NCBI GenBank assembly: GCA_054661495.1
Contig: BAAFSQ010000031.1
Span: forward strand, 1-59,728
From: Zygophlyctis sp. KS116
Taxonomy: Eukaryota > Chytridiomycota
Direction: 5' to 3'
Length of the DNA stretch: 59,728 bases
Shown: in pieces, positions 33,324-45,623 of the stretch
Layout: every line of letters begins with the position of its first letter
Position numbering within the stretch: position 1 is the stretch's first letter
The notes under the pieces: generated by a model
Told to the model about the DNA's origin: nothing
What the model saw: the letters and a program-made list of their open reading frames with translations, nothing else
Databases searched by the model: none
Position numbers and translations under genes: made by a program

Positions 33324-35967
33324 ATGACATTCAAATCAGACGATTTTCATTCAATTCTAGTTCCAGAGACTCCCGTTAAAGACTCTAAACTCACAAGACT
33401 AGTAGAAGTGTTTGGCTCTTCTCGCTCTATTGATGCATTGTCAAAAGCATTAGAGACTGCAAATGGAGAATTGGATTTGGCTATAATGTATGCTGCTGTT
33501 GAACCGAATCAAGACATTATTGTAGATTTAGGGGCTGAGACTTCTATAGAACAACAGCCAAAGAAGAGGAAACTCATAAAGAAAAAGGACTTGGAGTTAC
33601 AAGAGGGGAAAGTGGAGTCAATGGTTAATAATGATAGTAGCAAGGACTTGACGTCTTTAGCATCGACTGCTAATGACTCTTCTTTTAAGGACTCTGACAA
33701 GAATGTTATTATTATTGCGGATGATTCTCCTGAAAAAGTCATCTCTATTAAAGATTCAGATAATGTGGCAAATGAGCAAGGAACAGATGATGAAACAGAC
33801 TCTGATGAAAGTGAGAAAGAGCAAGGTACTTTTGAGACTGCGACGGTTTTATATTTTAATTCTTGTTCAAGTGAGCAATTGGCGGAAACAACGGGTTGTT
33901 CTCATGATGACGCTAAATTTATTATTAGTCAAGGACCGTTTGATTCTTTCAAACATTTAAAAGAATCATTGGCAAATACAAAGAGGAAATATGTGGCTAT
34001 TCTGGAAAGATATGTGGAAATGATGATGGGGTTTGCAAAAGTGGATCAATTAATTGGAGAAACTAGAGTATATGGTGATGCTATAAAGGTATTTTCGACT
34101 AGATTTATACATAGGAGACTCTCAAAACTTGGGGATTTACTTCAGAAAATTCAACTTCAGGAGAGTTGTCCATGATAGATTTACCTATAAACCCCAATGT
34201 TTCGTCTCTAGATAATATCAGTTTTATTCATACTCAGCCAGATTTTGTTCCTGCTCAATTAACTCTTAAATCTTATCAACTGGTTGGTATCTCTTGGTTG
34301 TCTCTTTTATATGAGAAAAATCTTTCAGGGATATTGGCAGATGAAATGGGTCTTGGAAAAACTGCTCAAGTGATCACATTTTTAGGTCATTTAAAAAAGC
34401 AGGGAATACAAGGCCCTCACTTGATTGTTGCCCCTTCATCTACTTTAGAAAATTGGGCGAGGGAAATTGAACGATGGGCTCCTTGTTTGTCATACAAGGT
34501 GTATTATGGCTCTCAATCCGAAAGAGGTGAAGTTCAAGTTGATATACTTTCTCAACTTTCGGATTTAAATGTTGTTCTTACCACGTACACAATGGCCACA
34601 GGAAATAAGGATGATAGGATATTTTTGAGAAAACTTGGATGTTCATCAATGATTTTAGATGAAGGTCATATGATTAAAAATATGGAATCTGCAAGATATA
34701 AATACTTATCAATGTATCAAGTGAAATTTAGGCTTCTTATGACAGGTACTCCTCTACAAAACAATTTGATGGAACTGCTTTCTTTACTCACATTTATCAT
34801 GCCAGACCTGTTTTCAGATGATTTGGATGTGTTGAGTAAAATCTTCTCCCGGAAAAAGACAACGACTACCAGTACTGACAACCTATTGTCCAAGCAGAGG
34901 GTTATTCGGGCAAAGGAGATGATGACCCCCTTTATATTACGCAGACGGAAAGATCAAGTCTTGAAGGAACTACCTCAGAAAATTATATCTATCAGAACCT
35001 GTGATAAAACCCCTTTCCAAAAAGAGGTATATCAAAATATTTTTGCCGAATCACGCCGCAAGTATTTGGAGGCAGAAAATGAAAAGAATGGATCAAAATC
35101 ATCCGCAAAGAATAGCCAATTTTCTAGCAAAGTGATGAGTAATTATATTATGCAACTTCGAAAAGCAGCTAACCACCCCCTATTAATTCGAAATCATTAC
35201 ACCGATGATATATTATTTAAGATGGCAAAGCAGATCATGAGAGAGCCGGAATACTGTGATGCAAATCAAGAATATATATATGAAGATATGCAATATATGA
35301 GTGATTTTGAATTGCATCAACTTTGTAAAAAGTTTAAATCAGTTCGGTCATTTCAATTGAATGAAGATAAATGGATGGACTCTGGAAAAGTTCAAGAATT
35401 ACAGCGATTGCTTCCGAAAATGAAAGCTAATGTAATTATTAATTTCTTATTTCATAGGGCGATAGAATTTTGATCTTTAGCCAGTTTGTCATTATGCTCG
35501 ATATTCTAGAAGAGGTGATGACTACTCTTGGAATGGAATATCTTCGGTTGGATGGATCTACCCACGTTGGCGACCGGCAAGGACTCATTGATGACTTCAA
35601 TAATAATTCAGAAGTCACTGTATTTCTTATCTCTACAAAAGCTGGTGGGGTAGGCATTAATTTAACAAGTGCGAATGTAGTGATTATTTATGATATGGTA
35701 TATAACGATTTACTTAATGATTAGGATTTTAACCCCCATAATGACAAGCAAGCTGAAGATCGTGCTCATCGTGTCGGCCAAATTAGAGACGTGAATGTGC
35801 TAAAGCTTGTTACTGCAGGTTCTGTCGAAGAACACATACATAGGTCTGCTGAAATGAAAATCAAATTAGATGAGAAAATACGAGAAACAGAAGCAGAAAA
35901 TTCTGACACTGAATGGTTGGACGAGACAGTAATGGAAGCATTAAGAAATGAACTGAGAGGGGATTAG
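33324..35967 (+). CDS. FUN30: FUN30/SMARCAD1-type SNF2 chromatin remodeller
   Basis: Four exons with introns at 34089-34114, 35432-35457 and 35698-35724 (26-27 nt) give 854 residues. An N-terminal CUE-like helix bundle ([18 protein letters not shown]) precedes an acidic linker. The ATPase core shows [19 protein letters not shown] (Walker A), the family-typical [10 protein letters not shown] instead of DEAH, and [19 protein letters not shown]. The helicase C lobe has [26 protein letters not shown] and [11 protein letters not shown]. Fun30 acts in heterochromatin maintenance and DNA-end resection. An upstream ATG at 33278 opens an overlapping 33-codon frame, so I used 33324, the first ATG in the long frame. 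Confidence 0.95.
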
Positions 35968-36121
35968 CATGCTAATAAATGATCATTTTCTAAAACTGAA
36001 AATATATCTATTTACTAATTATCGTATATGAGTTCAAGAAATAGTTACTTCTTACTCTGGCTTAATCTGGCAGCGTATGCCCAGGACACAGGTATTCTAG
36101 CTGATTAGAAGAAAATAAATA

Positions 36122-39100
36122 TTACGGATTAGTAGAAATATCCTCAGTCTCGCCAAGAGACTTCCTCTTAAAGAGCTCTTCAGCTTGAATTTCTTTCAAA
36201 CTTCGAGATTTCTGGTTTGGCGAGGTTGCCTGCCAAGGAGCACTTGTTGCCGGGACCGATACAGGCGAAGAAATTTTCTCTTGGCGCCTTCGTTCTTTTT
36301 GATTCATTTTGCTATTTACAATTTTCATGTTTTGAAATGAATCTGTGAGCAAAATAGGAGAATTTCCAGATATAGGAGAAACATGGGCTGGAATAGAAAG
36401 AGGCTAAATTATGTTAATGAGTTAAAAACTTACAGCGATATTATTAAATGATGGTGCTTGTGGTGGTAGCTTTGGAGATTGATTCTTAAATGATCTTCTG
36501 GGTTCACGACCGGTTGAGCTGATATCATTCAGCATTAAAGGTGATATTTTAGATAATGCCCTACCCGGGGAAGTCTGAAAGTCAATTATAATATAATATT
36601 ACACATAAAGTTGGGCTTCTTCCCACCGGTGGCCGATTCGGCTGGACCTGAGAATTCATTACTTCCCGAAAAACAACTTTTGACCTAAAATTAGATTATG
36701 ACTATTTACTTTTCACCGGCAGAAGAGGAAAGCCAAGGAGTAGGCGAATTCAAGGATGGTGAAGTTTTACTAGAGGAAGCAATACTTTCAGAGAAGCTAA
36801 TTTTTCTCCAGGTTTTTAAGGATTTGGTTGGAGTTTTTGGAGACTTGATTTCCTCCATTTCCATATCAAAAATTGTATCATCTTTAAGACTTGGAATGAT
36901 TAAGGATCTGCCATTATTTTTTCGAGCAGCATTCGGAATTTCCGTAAAATATTCTACTAGATCTTCGTTTGAATTTACAGTCGAAATTGAACTTTGATCG
37001 TCTTTTTGCATAATAAAGTCCTCGCGTCGCTTTTCCTTGCGCTTTGTCTCTGCAACGATGGCCAAACCTTTTATACGGCAAAATCCATTAGGGCCTCGGG
37101 AAGCAGAGAACGTTTGACGCTGAACCTCCTTGAGATGATTTTCAACTAGAGAAACCATCTTGATATCAACATTAGATAACGTGCCCAGTTCAAAGTATGT
37201 TTCCAAATTAGAGCAGACTAAAATACGTCAGATTGTTAACAAATTATACCAAAATCCAAACACGATGAGATTAAAGTTCTTGCCTGATAAATGACAGATG
37301 CCTCAAACAGCGCCCATACATTTCCCAAGTGAATAAATGAGCTCAGTATATAAGAGCATATGTCCTTTAGCTGGTCTAATAGCAATTCCTCGGATATAGC
37401 GATTAAATCCACTAGGTCCTGTAAAAATAGATCAATACTGGGTGCTGATAAATCTTCAAAAAGACGGGATGGATTATGCTGGCCATATATCCATTGAAGC
37501 ACTACTGTAAATAATCCCGAATCAATATGTCTTAAGTTTATCATTTGCCGGTTATTTTCGTCATATTTTACATCCCATTGAAAACGATTGTCACCCAATA
37601 TGGCCGAAAAAAACGGCGACCGAGCAGATAAGATAACCGCATGACCATAAATCTCCTGATTTTTCATATTGAATATGATATCCGTGTACTGATTTGATTT
37701 GAATAAATTTAAAAACTGCGAATTATATAGATGCCTATGAGACGATGAAGTTGAGTATAATAAAATTTCTGCATGATCCAATTCAAGCAGCTTTACAAAT
37801 TCAGAAAAATCATTATATATCCTTTCTTTGGTAATAGAGCCGTCTATTTTGCATGAGCCAGAAGAAGGCTTCAAAGGCATATCAAATGTTTTCTGAAAGT
37901 TTCCGCTATACAAATATTCTAGAGCCATTTTAATTGACACAATATTAAAATGATGAAATACAATCGTGTCAATCCCTTCAATCTTGCTATAAGTAAAAGT
38001 GCGGCATAAGGATGAACTATTTTCAAAAAGTTTTTCAAAAAAGGTACTTCTAGTCGACAGTACCGCTTTATGGCAAAAAATGGAACTATTATCCATTGAA
38101 CAAATTTTGATATCCGCTAAAGACACTTGAGGAGCGAGTCTATTGACTGCTTCAAAAGATGATTTCATATCCTGGCGAAAACAACTATCTTCAGAAGGTA
38201 AATAAAATCGTTTAGAATCGGCCCGAACAGCATAATAAGCACCTGAAGAACTGGCGGCAACAAAACGAATATGATGCAACCTTGAGATTTTTGAAAACTT
38301 AAACATACTTGATTTGTAAGTTTTAGATGCGTTTTTCACGGAAGCCCTTTTCTTCCCTATATAAACATGTCCGCTTTGGGTAACAATCAAAATTGTAGAA
38401 TCAATCCCTATAGCAACATCAAGAGCCTTCAACGCTGAATTTCGAGCATTCCATATACGGACAGGCTCATGCTGTGGTAAAAGATGCTGTTCCCATGCGT
38501 CACCAAACTCCTTTGAAGGAGGGACCCACAAATATACATCGCCATCACTTGTAATCACAGAATACTGGTAAAGTCCTGAAATAAGTTTGTTGAAGCGGGT
38601 GGGCAATATATTGCGTCTAACAAAAGGAGAAAAAGTGGCCGGTCCAGTTTGTATATTCACTTTAACGTATTCATAATTCATAAATACGTAAACTTCAGAA
38701 TTTTCAGTAAGAATAGCTGTAGAAGTATTAGTTACAGCAACATTGGAGATTTGTTGATTAGGAAAATTTGTAACCTTTCGAGGAATCCAATTTATTCCCA
38801 AAGATTTATACCCTTTTTAAGTTAGTTTTTACAAATACCTAGCTGTCCATTATTAGTCCCCCAACAGAATAAATTACCACAATCACTTATAGCAGCAGAA
38901 TGAAATTTAGACCCAGCAGCCGCAAGAATTCGAACTTTTTTCAATCCATGCGTGATTAATTTTGGCAAAACTTGAAATGACTCATTTTCAACTTGATAAC
39001 CTAGATATGATCAAGATAATTCAAGATTACCCAATGTCCCATTTTCATTATTACCCCAGCTCCATAATTCACCATCAAATGTAACAGCTAAAGTATGGTC

Positions 39101-39853
39101 TGGACCTAATCCTACAGTTTCTACATTTGCTAAATCACTCAGCCCCTCCAAGAGAACTGGCTGTAAAACTGATTCTTCATTTCCTAGACCTAACCTCCCC
39201 TTATTCCCAAAACCACAGACATAAATCCCATTAGTAGTAACAATGCATGCATGATATTTTGATAGAGTCACTTGTAATACATCTGGATAAATTTCATTTA
39301 TATCTTGTAATTGAATATTACGTTGTAAAATCCTATTTTTTGGAGGAAAAACCAATGAAGGTTCCTTTTTTTCACTTGAATGTCCTAATAAATAATTTGA
39401 ATTTGATCCCCAACTCCATACTGACCATGATAAATTATTTGGAACATAATCTTGCATTGAATTTACACTTTCATCATCAAAAATTCCACTAGAATTTGGA
39501 GATTCTTCCTTTTCCTGTATTACTGGCAGAGTACTATTTAAAAGATCAAATGCAGACATTCCTTCATTATCTCGAATCTCCAGATTAATCCCGCGTTGTT
39601 CTAATAAAACAGCACCAGTTAAAAATCCATTAAATAGAGCTCTATGAAGAGGAGTATAACCAGACTCCTCATCCTGTATATTGCAATTACAATTAAAAGA
39701 CTCTAAAAATTCCTTTAATAAATTATAGTCTTGTAAATCCACCAATGCATGAATAATACAATTCCCCCAAATATCCTTTGCATTTACTAAATTACTATTT
39801 TTCTTTAGTTTCTGAAATGCTAAATTCTGTCCAAGTAAAACATGCCAATCCAT
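36122..39853 (-). CDS. IBTK: IBTK-like ankyrin-RCC1-double BTB protein
   Basis: Seven exons with introns at 36404-36433, 36575-36602, 36685-36709, 37218-37249, 38813-38838 and 39001-39030 (25-32 nt) give 1186 residues. In order: ankyrin repeats (DIWGNCIIHALVDLQDYNLL, ESGYTPLHRALFNG), RCC1 blades (SVWSWGSNSNYLLGH, GFGNKGRLGLGNEES, LFCWGTNNGQLG), a first BTB (SMDNSSIFCHKAVLSTRS, near 560) and a second BTB (YGHAVILSARSPFFSAIL, near 700). A disordered tail ends in APWQATSPN and SLKEIQAEELFKR. The order matches inhibitor of Bruton's tyrosine kinase, a cullin-3 substrate adaptor in animals. Cullin-3 itself is encoded 1.9 kb away. Confidence 0.88.
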
Positions 39854-40099
39854 GAATAATTTGAATTGTTGGATACAGAGCAATTTTCCTAAATTCCTAC
39901 TACTTGCAACTTGTCTGGTGTCTCAAAGATTAGGAATTTATATTTTATTTTTAATTAAATTTATAAACATGTTAAATACTGGTCTCTTTAAGATTAATTT
40001 ATTCACTAATGCAACAGATAAAACGTAGAAAAACTGTAAAATCCAAAAGTTCCAAAGGGTTTTCAAGGGTTAAAAAGAGACAAATTTTCTCGTTGAAAA

Positions 40100-41711
40100 A
40101 TGTCGCAGTCGTCGGAGAATGAAATGCAAGAGCTATTTTCTCAAGATTCATCAGATATCGAAGAGATTTTAGAAATTGAAAGAGATGCTATTCTAGGGGA
40201 TCAACAGGATAAGATTGATCAAGAGATGGCCGAACAAGAATTAAAAACAAATATTGAATCAAGATCAAAAGTTACATTCTCTTCCGGACAAGAAGTGGAA
40301 GTAGATGGAGTCAATTCAGAAGATGTCGGTTTGGTATTGCAAAGAATGGGAGAAGTCGTTAGAGTTCTAAATCAGTTTAATGAGCTGAGAGAAGAAGGAA
40401 GGTAATTATAAATTCTATTCTGGAAATTTGACTCTTTTGCATGTATAGAAATGTTGCATTGGTCAATTCTAAACAGACTAACAATTAGGTCTAGGTCAGA
40501 GTATATTGAACAATTAAAACTTGATATTGCAACTTATTATGGATATAATGAATTTTTGGTAGAAAAACTTTTTCCTTTATTTCCTATTTCAGAGGCATTG
40601 GAATTTTTTGAAGCTTCTCAAGTTGGTAGACCAGTCATTATTCGTACAAACACTCTAAAAACAAGAAGAAAAGATTTGGCTCAAGCTCTAATAAATCGAG
40701 GAGTTCAGTTGGAAGCTTTGAAATGGAGTAAAGTTGGTATTCAGATTTTTGATTCTTCAGTTCCAATTGGTGCTACTCCTGAATATTTAGCTGGGCATTA
40801 TATGCTACAAGCTGCTTCATCATTTTTGCCTGTAATGGCAATGGCACCATCGGAAAATGAAAGGGTTTTGGATATGTGTGCTGCTCCTGGAGGAAAAACA
40901 ACTTATATTGGTAATTTTTTATTAAGCTTAAAGGAATAGCATCACTTTTAAAGAATACAGGAAGTATATTTGCAAATGATGCAAATAAGGAGCGAACAAA
41001 GGCATTGGCAGCAAATTTGCATCGTATGGGGGTAAAAAATGCAGTGGTATCTAATTGTGACGGAACAGCATTTCCTCAATTAATTGGTGGATTTGATCGT
41101 GTTCTTTTGGATGCTCCATGTTCTGGTACTGGTGTTATATCAAAGGATCCCTCAGTAAAAGTGAACAAGGTACGGATTCAAGTTTTAAAATTTAGTCAGA
41201 TAATGATTTTCAATACCTTTCAAAACTTCAAAAGGAACTCATCCTTGCAGCTATTGACTCGGTTGATGCATCTTCTAAGACTGGTGGATACATGGTCTAC
41301 TCTACATGTTCTGTGACAGTCGAGGAGAATGAGGAGGTTGTTCAATACGCTTTAAAAAAGAGACCAAATGTCAAACTTGTTCCAACTGGATTAGAATTTG
41401 GCAAGGAAGGATTTACAGCGTAAGTAGAAGAATGAACTAAATATCATAGGTTCCGTGGTAAACAATTCCACTCATCTCTTAATTTAACACGACGATATTA
41501 TCCTCATACACATAATATGGATGGCTTTTATGTTGCCAAATTTAAGAAAATGAGTAATACGATTCAAAAAATTGTTAAGGAAGCAGATGAGGAAGTCTCT
41601 AAGAAGCGAGGAGTTGAAAAGGAGACTTTGGTGGAGTTTGACGATGAAGAGGATGAAAAGTTTATCCAAGAGTCATTAGCAAGCCTGAAAAAGCGAAAGG
41701 CACACAAATAG
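40100..41711 (+). CDS. NOP2: NOP2-type 25S rRNA cytosine-5 methyltransferase
   Basis: Five exons with introns at 40402-40488 (87 nt), 40911-40933, 41170-41195 and 41420-41449 give 481 residues. The first splice restores [15 protein letters not shown]. The catalytic domain shows [30 protein letters not shown] (SAM site), [14 protein letters not shown] and [14 protein letters not shown] with the two catalytic cysteines of m5C methyltransferases. The C-terminal motif [20 protein letters not shown] follows. Nop2 methylates large-subunit rRNA in the nucleolus and is needed for 60S assembly. The N-terminus is acidic and short compared with yeast. The 87-nt first intron is an outlier in this window. 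Confidence 0.95.
40402..40488 (+). other. Unusually long intron (87 nt) in NOP2
   Basis: Removing this GT-AG segment in one piece restores the NOP2 motif EEGRSRSEY, whereas splitting it into two short introns breaks the frame. It contains a perfect CTAAC branch site 9 nt before the acceptor. I looked for snoRNA boxes (C, D, H/ACA) and found no convincing set. It may be a simple long intron or host a small RNA I cannot recognise. Confidence 0.75.
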
Positions 41712-41754
41712 ATTACTTATTTGACATGATTAGTGAAATTTTACACGCAAGGTT

Positions 41755-44043
41755 TTAGGCAACATATAGATACTTCCTGATGTCCTGCTTGTCTCTATCC
41801 ATATATTCTCTTTCTATTAATCCTTCTATTCTTTTCTTAATCATAATGGGGGACGGAGTAAAATGAGATGATAATTGTGATATAACTTCTGCAACAAGGC
41901 GGCTATGTTCCATAGTTTGCCGAGCTTTCATAATTCGAACTATTGCAGCTTCTATTTGATGCTTTCGAGCTTCTTCTACTTTTTCCATTGTTTTAGATCT
42001 CTCGTGATCATCTTCAACTAACCCCCCACTACCACTCAGTCCGAGCATTCTTAGTTTCATTAGTGGTGATTGAAAATTTGAATTAAATATAAAAGTATCT
42101 GTGGAGGAAATTTCTTTTTCTGGTGATGATTTAATTAATAGCTTGTATTTTCCGAGAGAGAGTGTTTGCAAACTACGTTTAAGATCATCCAATGGTATTC
42201 TTGTTAACTCCATAATTTCCTGAATATTTAACGCCACAGTACTTAGTTCCTTGAAGCATGTAATAAGAATAATCATTGATAATACTGACAGGTTAATTTC
42301 TTTTTTACAATTTGAGAATTGAACTCTTAAATCAACACTTCCCATATGGGGTAGCCATGTCAGCTTACGTCCAGAATGCCTTGAAAGATAAAACCTTTCG
42401 AATCGATCCATGAGATTCTTAACTTCGTCAGGAAAAAGAACTTCATTGAATTCCTTTACAGCTGTATTGATAGGCCAAAAAGTAGACGTAAGAATTGAAA
42501 TATTAATCGACGGAAGACGTAAATTGTTTTCTTTCCCTTGATTTTCATTAAACTTACGCACCAGATCTGCAGACAATCTAATGTCATTAAACATTCCCTC
42601 CAGCTTTGTTGTAAACTGATGACCACATTCTAATTTAAATTTAGAAATCATGCTAGTTTCATTCTCCTCCCCGATACTCTTGCCACCAAGCAATCGTTTA
42701 GCTAGATGCTTTTTATAGTATCTATCAAATACATCTTTTTCATCTAAAAACTTGAATACACCCATAATTGTATCTAAAGATTCTTCAATTTCTTTTTCAG
42801 TCTTTCCTTTAAGTCCTTTTTTCAATAATGAATCAATATATAAGCTCGTAAATTCGCAAGCCTTACTATTCTGATTGATCATCACTTTTAAAGTATTCAT
42901 TGCCTGATTTGTAATCATAGCATCCTTTAAAAAACAATCCATAATGATAGTTTCCGTGTTCGTTTTAATTTCTAATATCGAATCTATCCATAAAACAAAC
43001 GAATCATTAATTTTTTGTCCCAATATTTGGTCATTGATCTTTGAAATTTGTAAATTCAAATTCTCGCAAAATGCCATTGATAAAACCATTACACCATTGT
43101 CTATCCTTGTTAAAAGACTATACATAATTTTTAAATCTGCTTTAGATTTGTCTTTGACCATTAAATTCATTCCAGATTTTGACTATTTATCGTTATTCTA
43201 AAGCTTAAAATACATTTACAACCCAATCAATTTGCTTCAGCATCATTTCTTCATCTATTATAACTAGTACTTTGTCTAGAGTCTCATGTTTCATATATAG
43301 TGACATTCTTTGCGACTCTTGATCCATTCTACTTTTTACCTAGTAAATTTAATTTTTCTAAAATTTACTTTATTCAAGTATTCAGAAACACGATTCTCTT
43401 CTTTAAAAAGAATATTTGATTCATTCTTGTAAAATATTCTACTATTAATTATGTATTCCTTTTCCAATATTGTAAAATATGTGTTTGAATCTTGATCAGA
43501 GTAAGAAGAATACATTTCAGTAATTTGTTTCAAGAGAGAAAAATCAATCTTTCCTCCATGTCTTTCAAGTTCAACTTCTCCACTAAAAGCATTTAGGAGA
43601 GGGGCAGATACCCTACTATCCAACAAAATAATTTCCTTGAACAGCAATTGTCCCAAATCATTAATACATAACAATTTAGCGTGTTTAATATGAGATCTAT
43701 CCAAATACATTAAAATATCTCTAATTAAAGATAATTTTAGATTAAATTCTTTCCAAATTTTTAAAATTCCACTTAAAATATCCTTTTCTTCCTTTAATAG
43801 CTCTGATAGCGACTTTCTCAATGCTTCTTTGAGATTATTTTCCACCTGAGAATGTAACCAAGTCCCATGTTTATTTAGTACAAGATTGTATGATGCCCTA
43901 TATAATTCTTCAAATGAAAGTTTAGAAGTGGAAAAGGAATGGATTTCCTGTAGTCCAGTTTCCAGAGAGTTCCAAGCTACAGATTTGGAAAAGGAAACAG
44001 ACGCTGGATTTAGCCTGAGGCCAGGAATCTTCTTTTTGGACAT
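41755..44043 (-). CDS. CUL3: Cullin-3 (scaffold of BTB-type ubiquitin ligases)
   Basis: Three exons with introns at 43183-43219 (37 nt) and 43340-43368 (29 nt) give 740 residues. The N-terminal repeat has LSFEELYRASYNLVLNKHG, the cullin-3 contact region for BTB adaptors. The cullin homology domain includes FDRYYKKHLAKRLLGGKS, SKFKLECGHQFTTKLEGMF and NDIRLSADL. The C-terminal winged helix has the neddylation site in AAIVRIMKARQTMEHSRL and ends IRKYLYVA. I start at the ATG at 44043; the frame is open a few codons upstream only through non-ATG codons. Cullin-3 bridges BTB adaptors to Rbx1. Two candidate adaptors, IBTK and SANBR, lie on either side. Confidence 0.95.
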
Positions 44044-44121
44044 TTTTCTACTTGACTTTAGCCTTATCAAATAAAAAATCTAATAAAATTCACTATAATA
44101 TACTCTTAAACCCACAGGAAA

Positions 44122-45321
44122 TCACTTGTAATACAATACATCAGTCCTAATAACATATTTAAAACCTCTAGTAATCGAACTTCCTTCGTGTACAAGAGCC
44201 TTGTTTCCATGAGGAAAAATTAGAATTGCTCCACTTTTAGGACAAATTCCTCTTTTATTTAATATTCCATCTTTTAAACTTGGCCAAAAAAAGGATGTTT
44301 CTCCTCCTTCAAAGTCTTGAGAATCATTTAAATAAATTAGACAAGTATAAAAACTCCATCTATCACCAAAAGCATCAAATGCATATTCATTAGAATTTAT
44401 AAAACCACTTCCAGGCCATGATCCATCAATATGTGGTCTAAATTCTGCTCCAACTGAATACTTGTAAAATCTAAATCTAGAATTAAGTCCTGCAAACTTT
44501 TCTAAATTGGGCAAAAACTGAGAAATTCTTTCAACAATTGGATTTAAAACTGAAGAATCTACCAGCCATACTACTCCTGCAGCTCCTTTATTAACATTTG
44601 CACTAAAAGAATATCCAGAACTATCAATCCATCCTATAGAATCTGCTGCATTTATCAATTGTGCACATTCATTTGGTGATAATACATTTGAAAGTACAAA
44701 AGAATTCCTTAAAAATGGAATTTCTGTTTTTATAATTTCTCTATTGTCTTGAAACTGAATAGAATTTGGAGAATGAGATAAAATCTGTAAATGCGTTCCA
44801 TCTTTCCAATTTTTTTCAGTTTCTACTAGAAAAAAATTCCAGTCTTTCTCTACTTTAGAAATAATTTCTGATGGTCCGGGAATTATAAATGGTTCCAAAA
44901 CAATTAAATTATCAACTGTTTCAGAAATTTGTTGATCTTGTAAAAAAGAAATTTGATCAGGATCTGAAGTTCTAATAATTGCATCCAATAGTTTATGTCT
45001 CATACATGGATCAGACTCTAATGAAGCTAATCTTACCCATCTTTGAACTGATCCAATTTTTATAGTTTTTTCCTTGATCCTTAAAAGAGACAATGCATAG
45101 AAAACAGACTCATATAATTTTAATTCTAGGGCGGTTGTAATCTTTGACAAATCTCCATCTAGGAATAATCCAAGAGAAAAAATCAATTTCCTTAAAGCTT
45201 TGAATTTGGGAAGATGCAAATTCTCAATCTTGATTTGAGATAAAGTCTCAACTGCTAAAATTAGATCTAGATCTTGTTCATCAAAAGATTCCTCGGAGAT
45301 TTTCCGCTTCATTTTGACCAT
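44122..45321 (-). CDS. 2-oxoglutarate/Fe(II)-dependent oxygenase (prolyl-4-hydroxylase-like)
   Basis: A single exon of 399 residues from an ATG at 45321. The C-terminal half is a double-stranded beta-helix dioxygenase domain. Iron ligands are visible as the H-x-D in EFRPHIDGSWPG (near residue 290) and the distal His in NKALVHEGSSITRG, and the downstream basic residues in FKYVIRTDVLYY bind 2-oxoglutarate. EGGETSFFWPSLK is another family hallmark. The N-terminal ~190 residues are helical and unplaced. The substrate is unknown; related proteins hydroxylate peptidyl proline. It lies 78 nt upstream of cullin-3 on the same strand. Confidence 0.85.
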   Translation of the reverse strand: MVKMKRKISEESFDEQDLDLILAVETLSQIKIENLHLPKFKALRKLIFSLGLFLDGDLSKITTALELKLYESVFYALSLLRIKEKTIKIGSVQRWVRLASLESDPCMRHKLLDAIIRTSDPDQISFLQDQQISETVDNLIVLEPFIIPGPSEIISKVEKDWNFFLVETEKNWKDGTHLQILSHSPNSIQFQDNREIIKTEIPFLRNSFVLSNVLSPNECAQLINAADSIGWIDSSGYSFSANVNKGAAGVVWLVDSSVLNPIVERISQFLPNLEKFAGLNSRFRFYKYSVGAEFRPHIDGSWPGSGFINSNEYAFDAFGDRWSFYTCLIYLNDSQDFEGGETSFFWPSLKDGILNKRGICPKSGAILIFPHGNKALVHEGSSITRGFKYVIRTDVLYYK

Positions 45322-45442
45322 GATCCTCACCCTGGAATCCACACCCTGGACTTTATTGTGGTTTCACACCATGATTTACTGAAACTCTTGGTAAAGTGCA
45401 AATTTATTATAATTGTGGACAACACAGATTTTCCGATTTTCA

Positions 45443-45515
45443 GGTCCCATAGTGTAGGTGGTCATCACGACAGACTTTGAATCTGTAGACCTGAGTTCGA
45501 ATCTCGGTGGGACCT
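45443..45515 (+). tRNA. tRNA-Gln (anticodon TTG)
   Basis: The cloverleaf has acceptor stem GGTCCCA/TGGGACC with discriminator T. The anticodon stem is ACAGA/TCTGT with loop CTTTGAA, and the T-arm is CTGAG TTCGAAT CTCGG. Anticodon TTG reads CAA glutamine codons. No intron is present. T-runs at 45517-45522 and just beyond fit polymerase III termination. The gene sits in the divergent spacer between the 2OG oxygenase and the SANBR homologue. Confidence 0.95.
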
Positions 45516-45623
45516 ATTTTTTCTTTTTAGCTTAATGTAATTTTATATTATTCAGATATCTTGTGAAATTACAGCATAGGATTGCTGGAAGCTGGAATAA
45601 TGATTACGTAATTTTTAAATTTC

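Noticed and set aside
40441-40488. Two short introns with a tiny exon in the first part of NOP2
   Set aside because: The tiny exon leads to a stop in every phase combination tried; one 87-nt intron restores the conserved motif.
45443-45515. Intron-containing tRNA
   Set aside because: The anticodon loop is the normal 7 nt and the cloverleaf closes without an insert.
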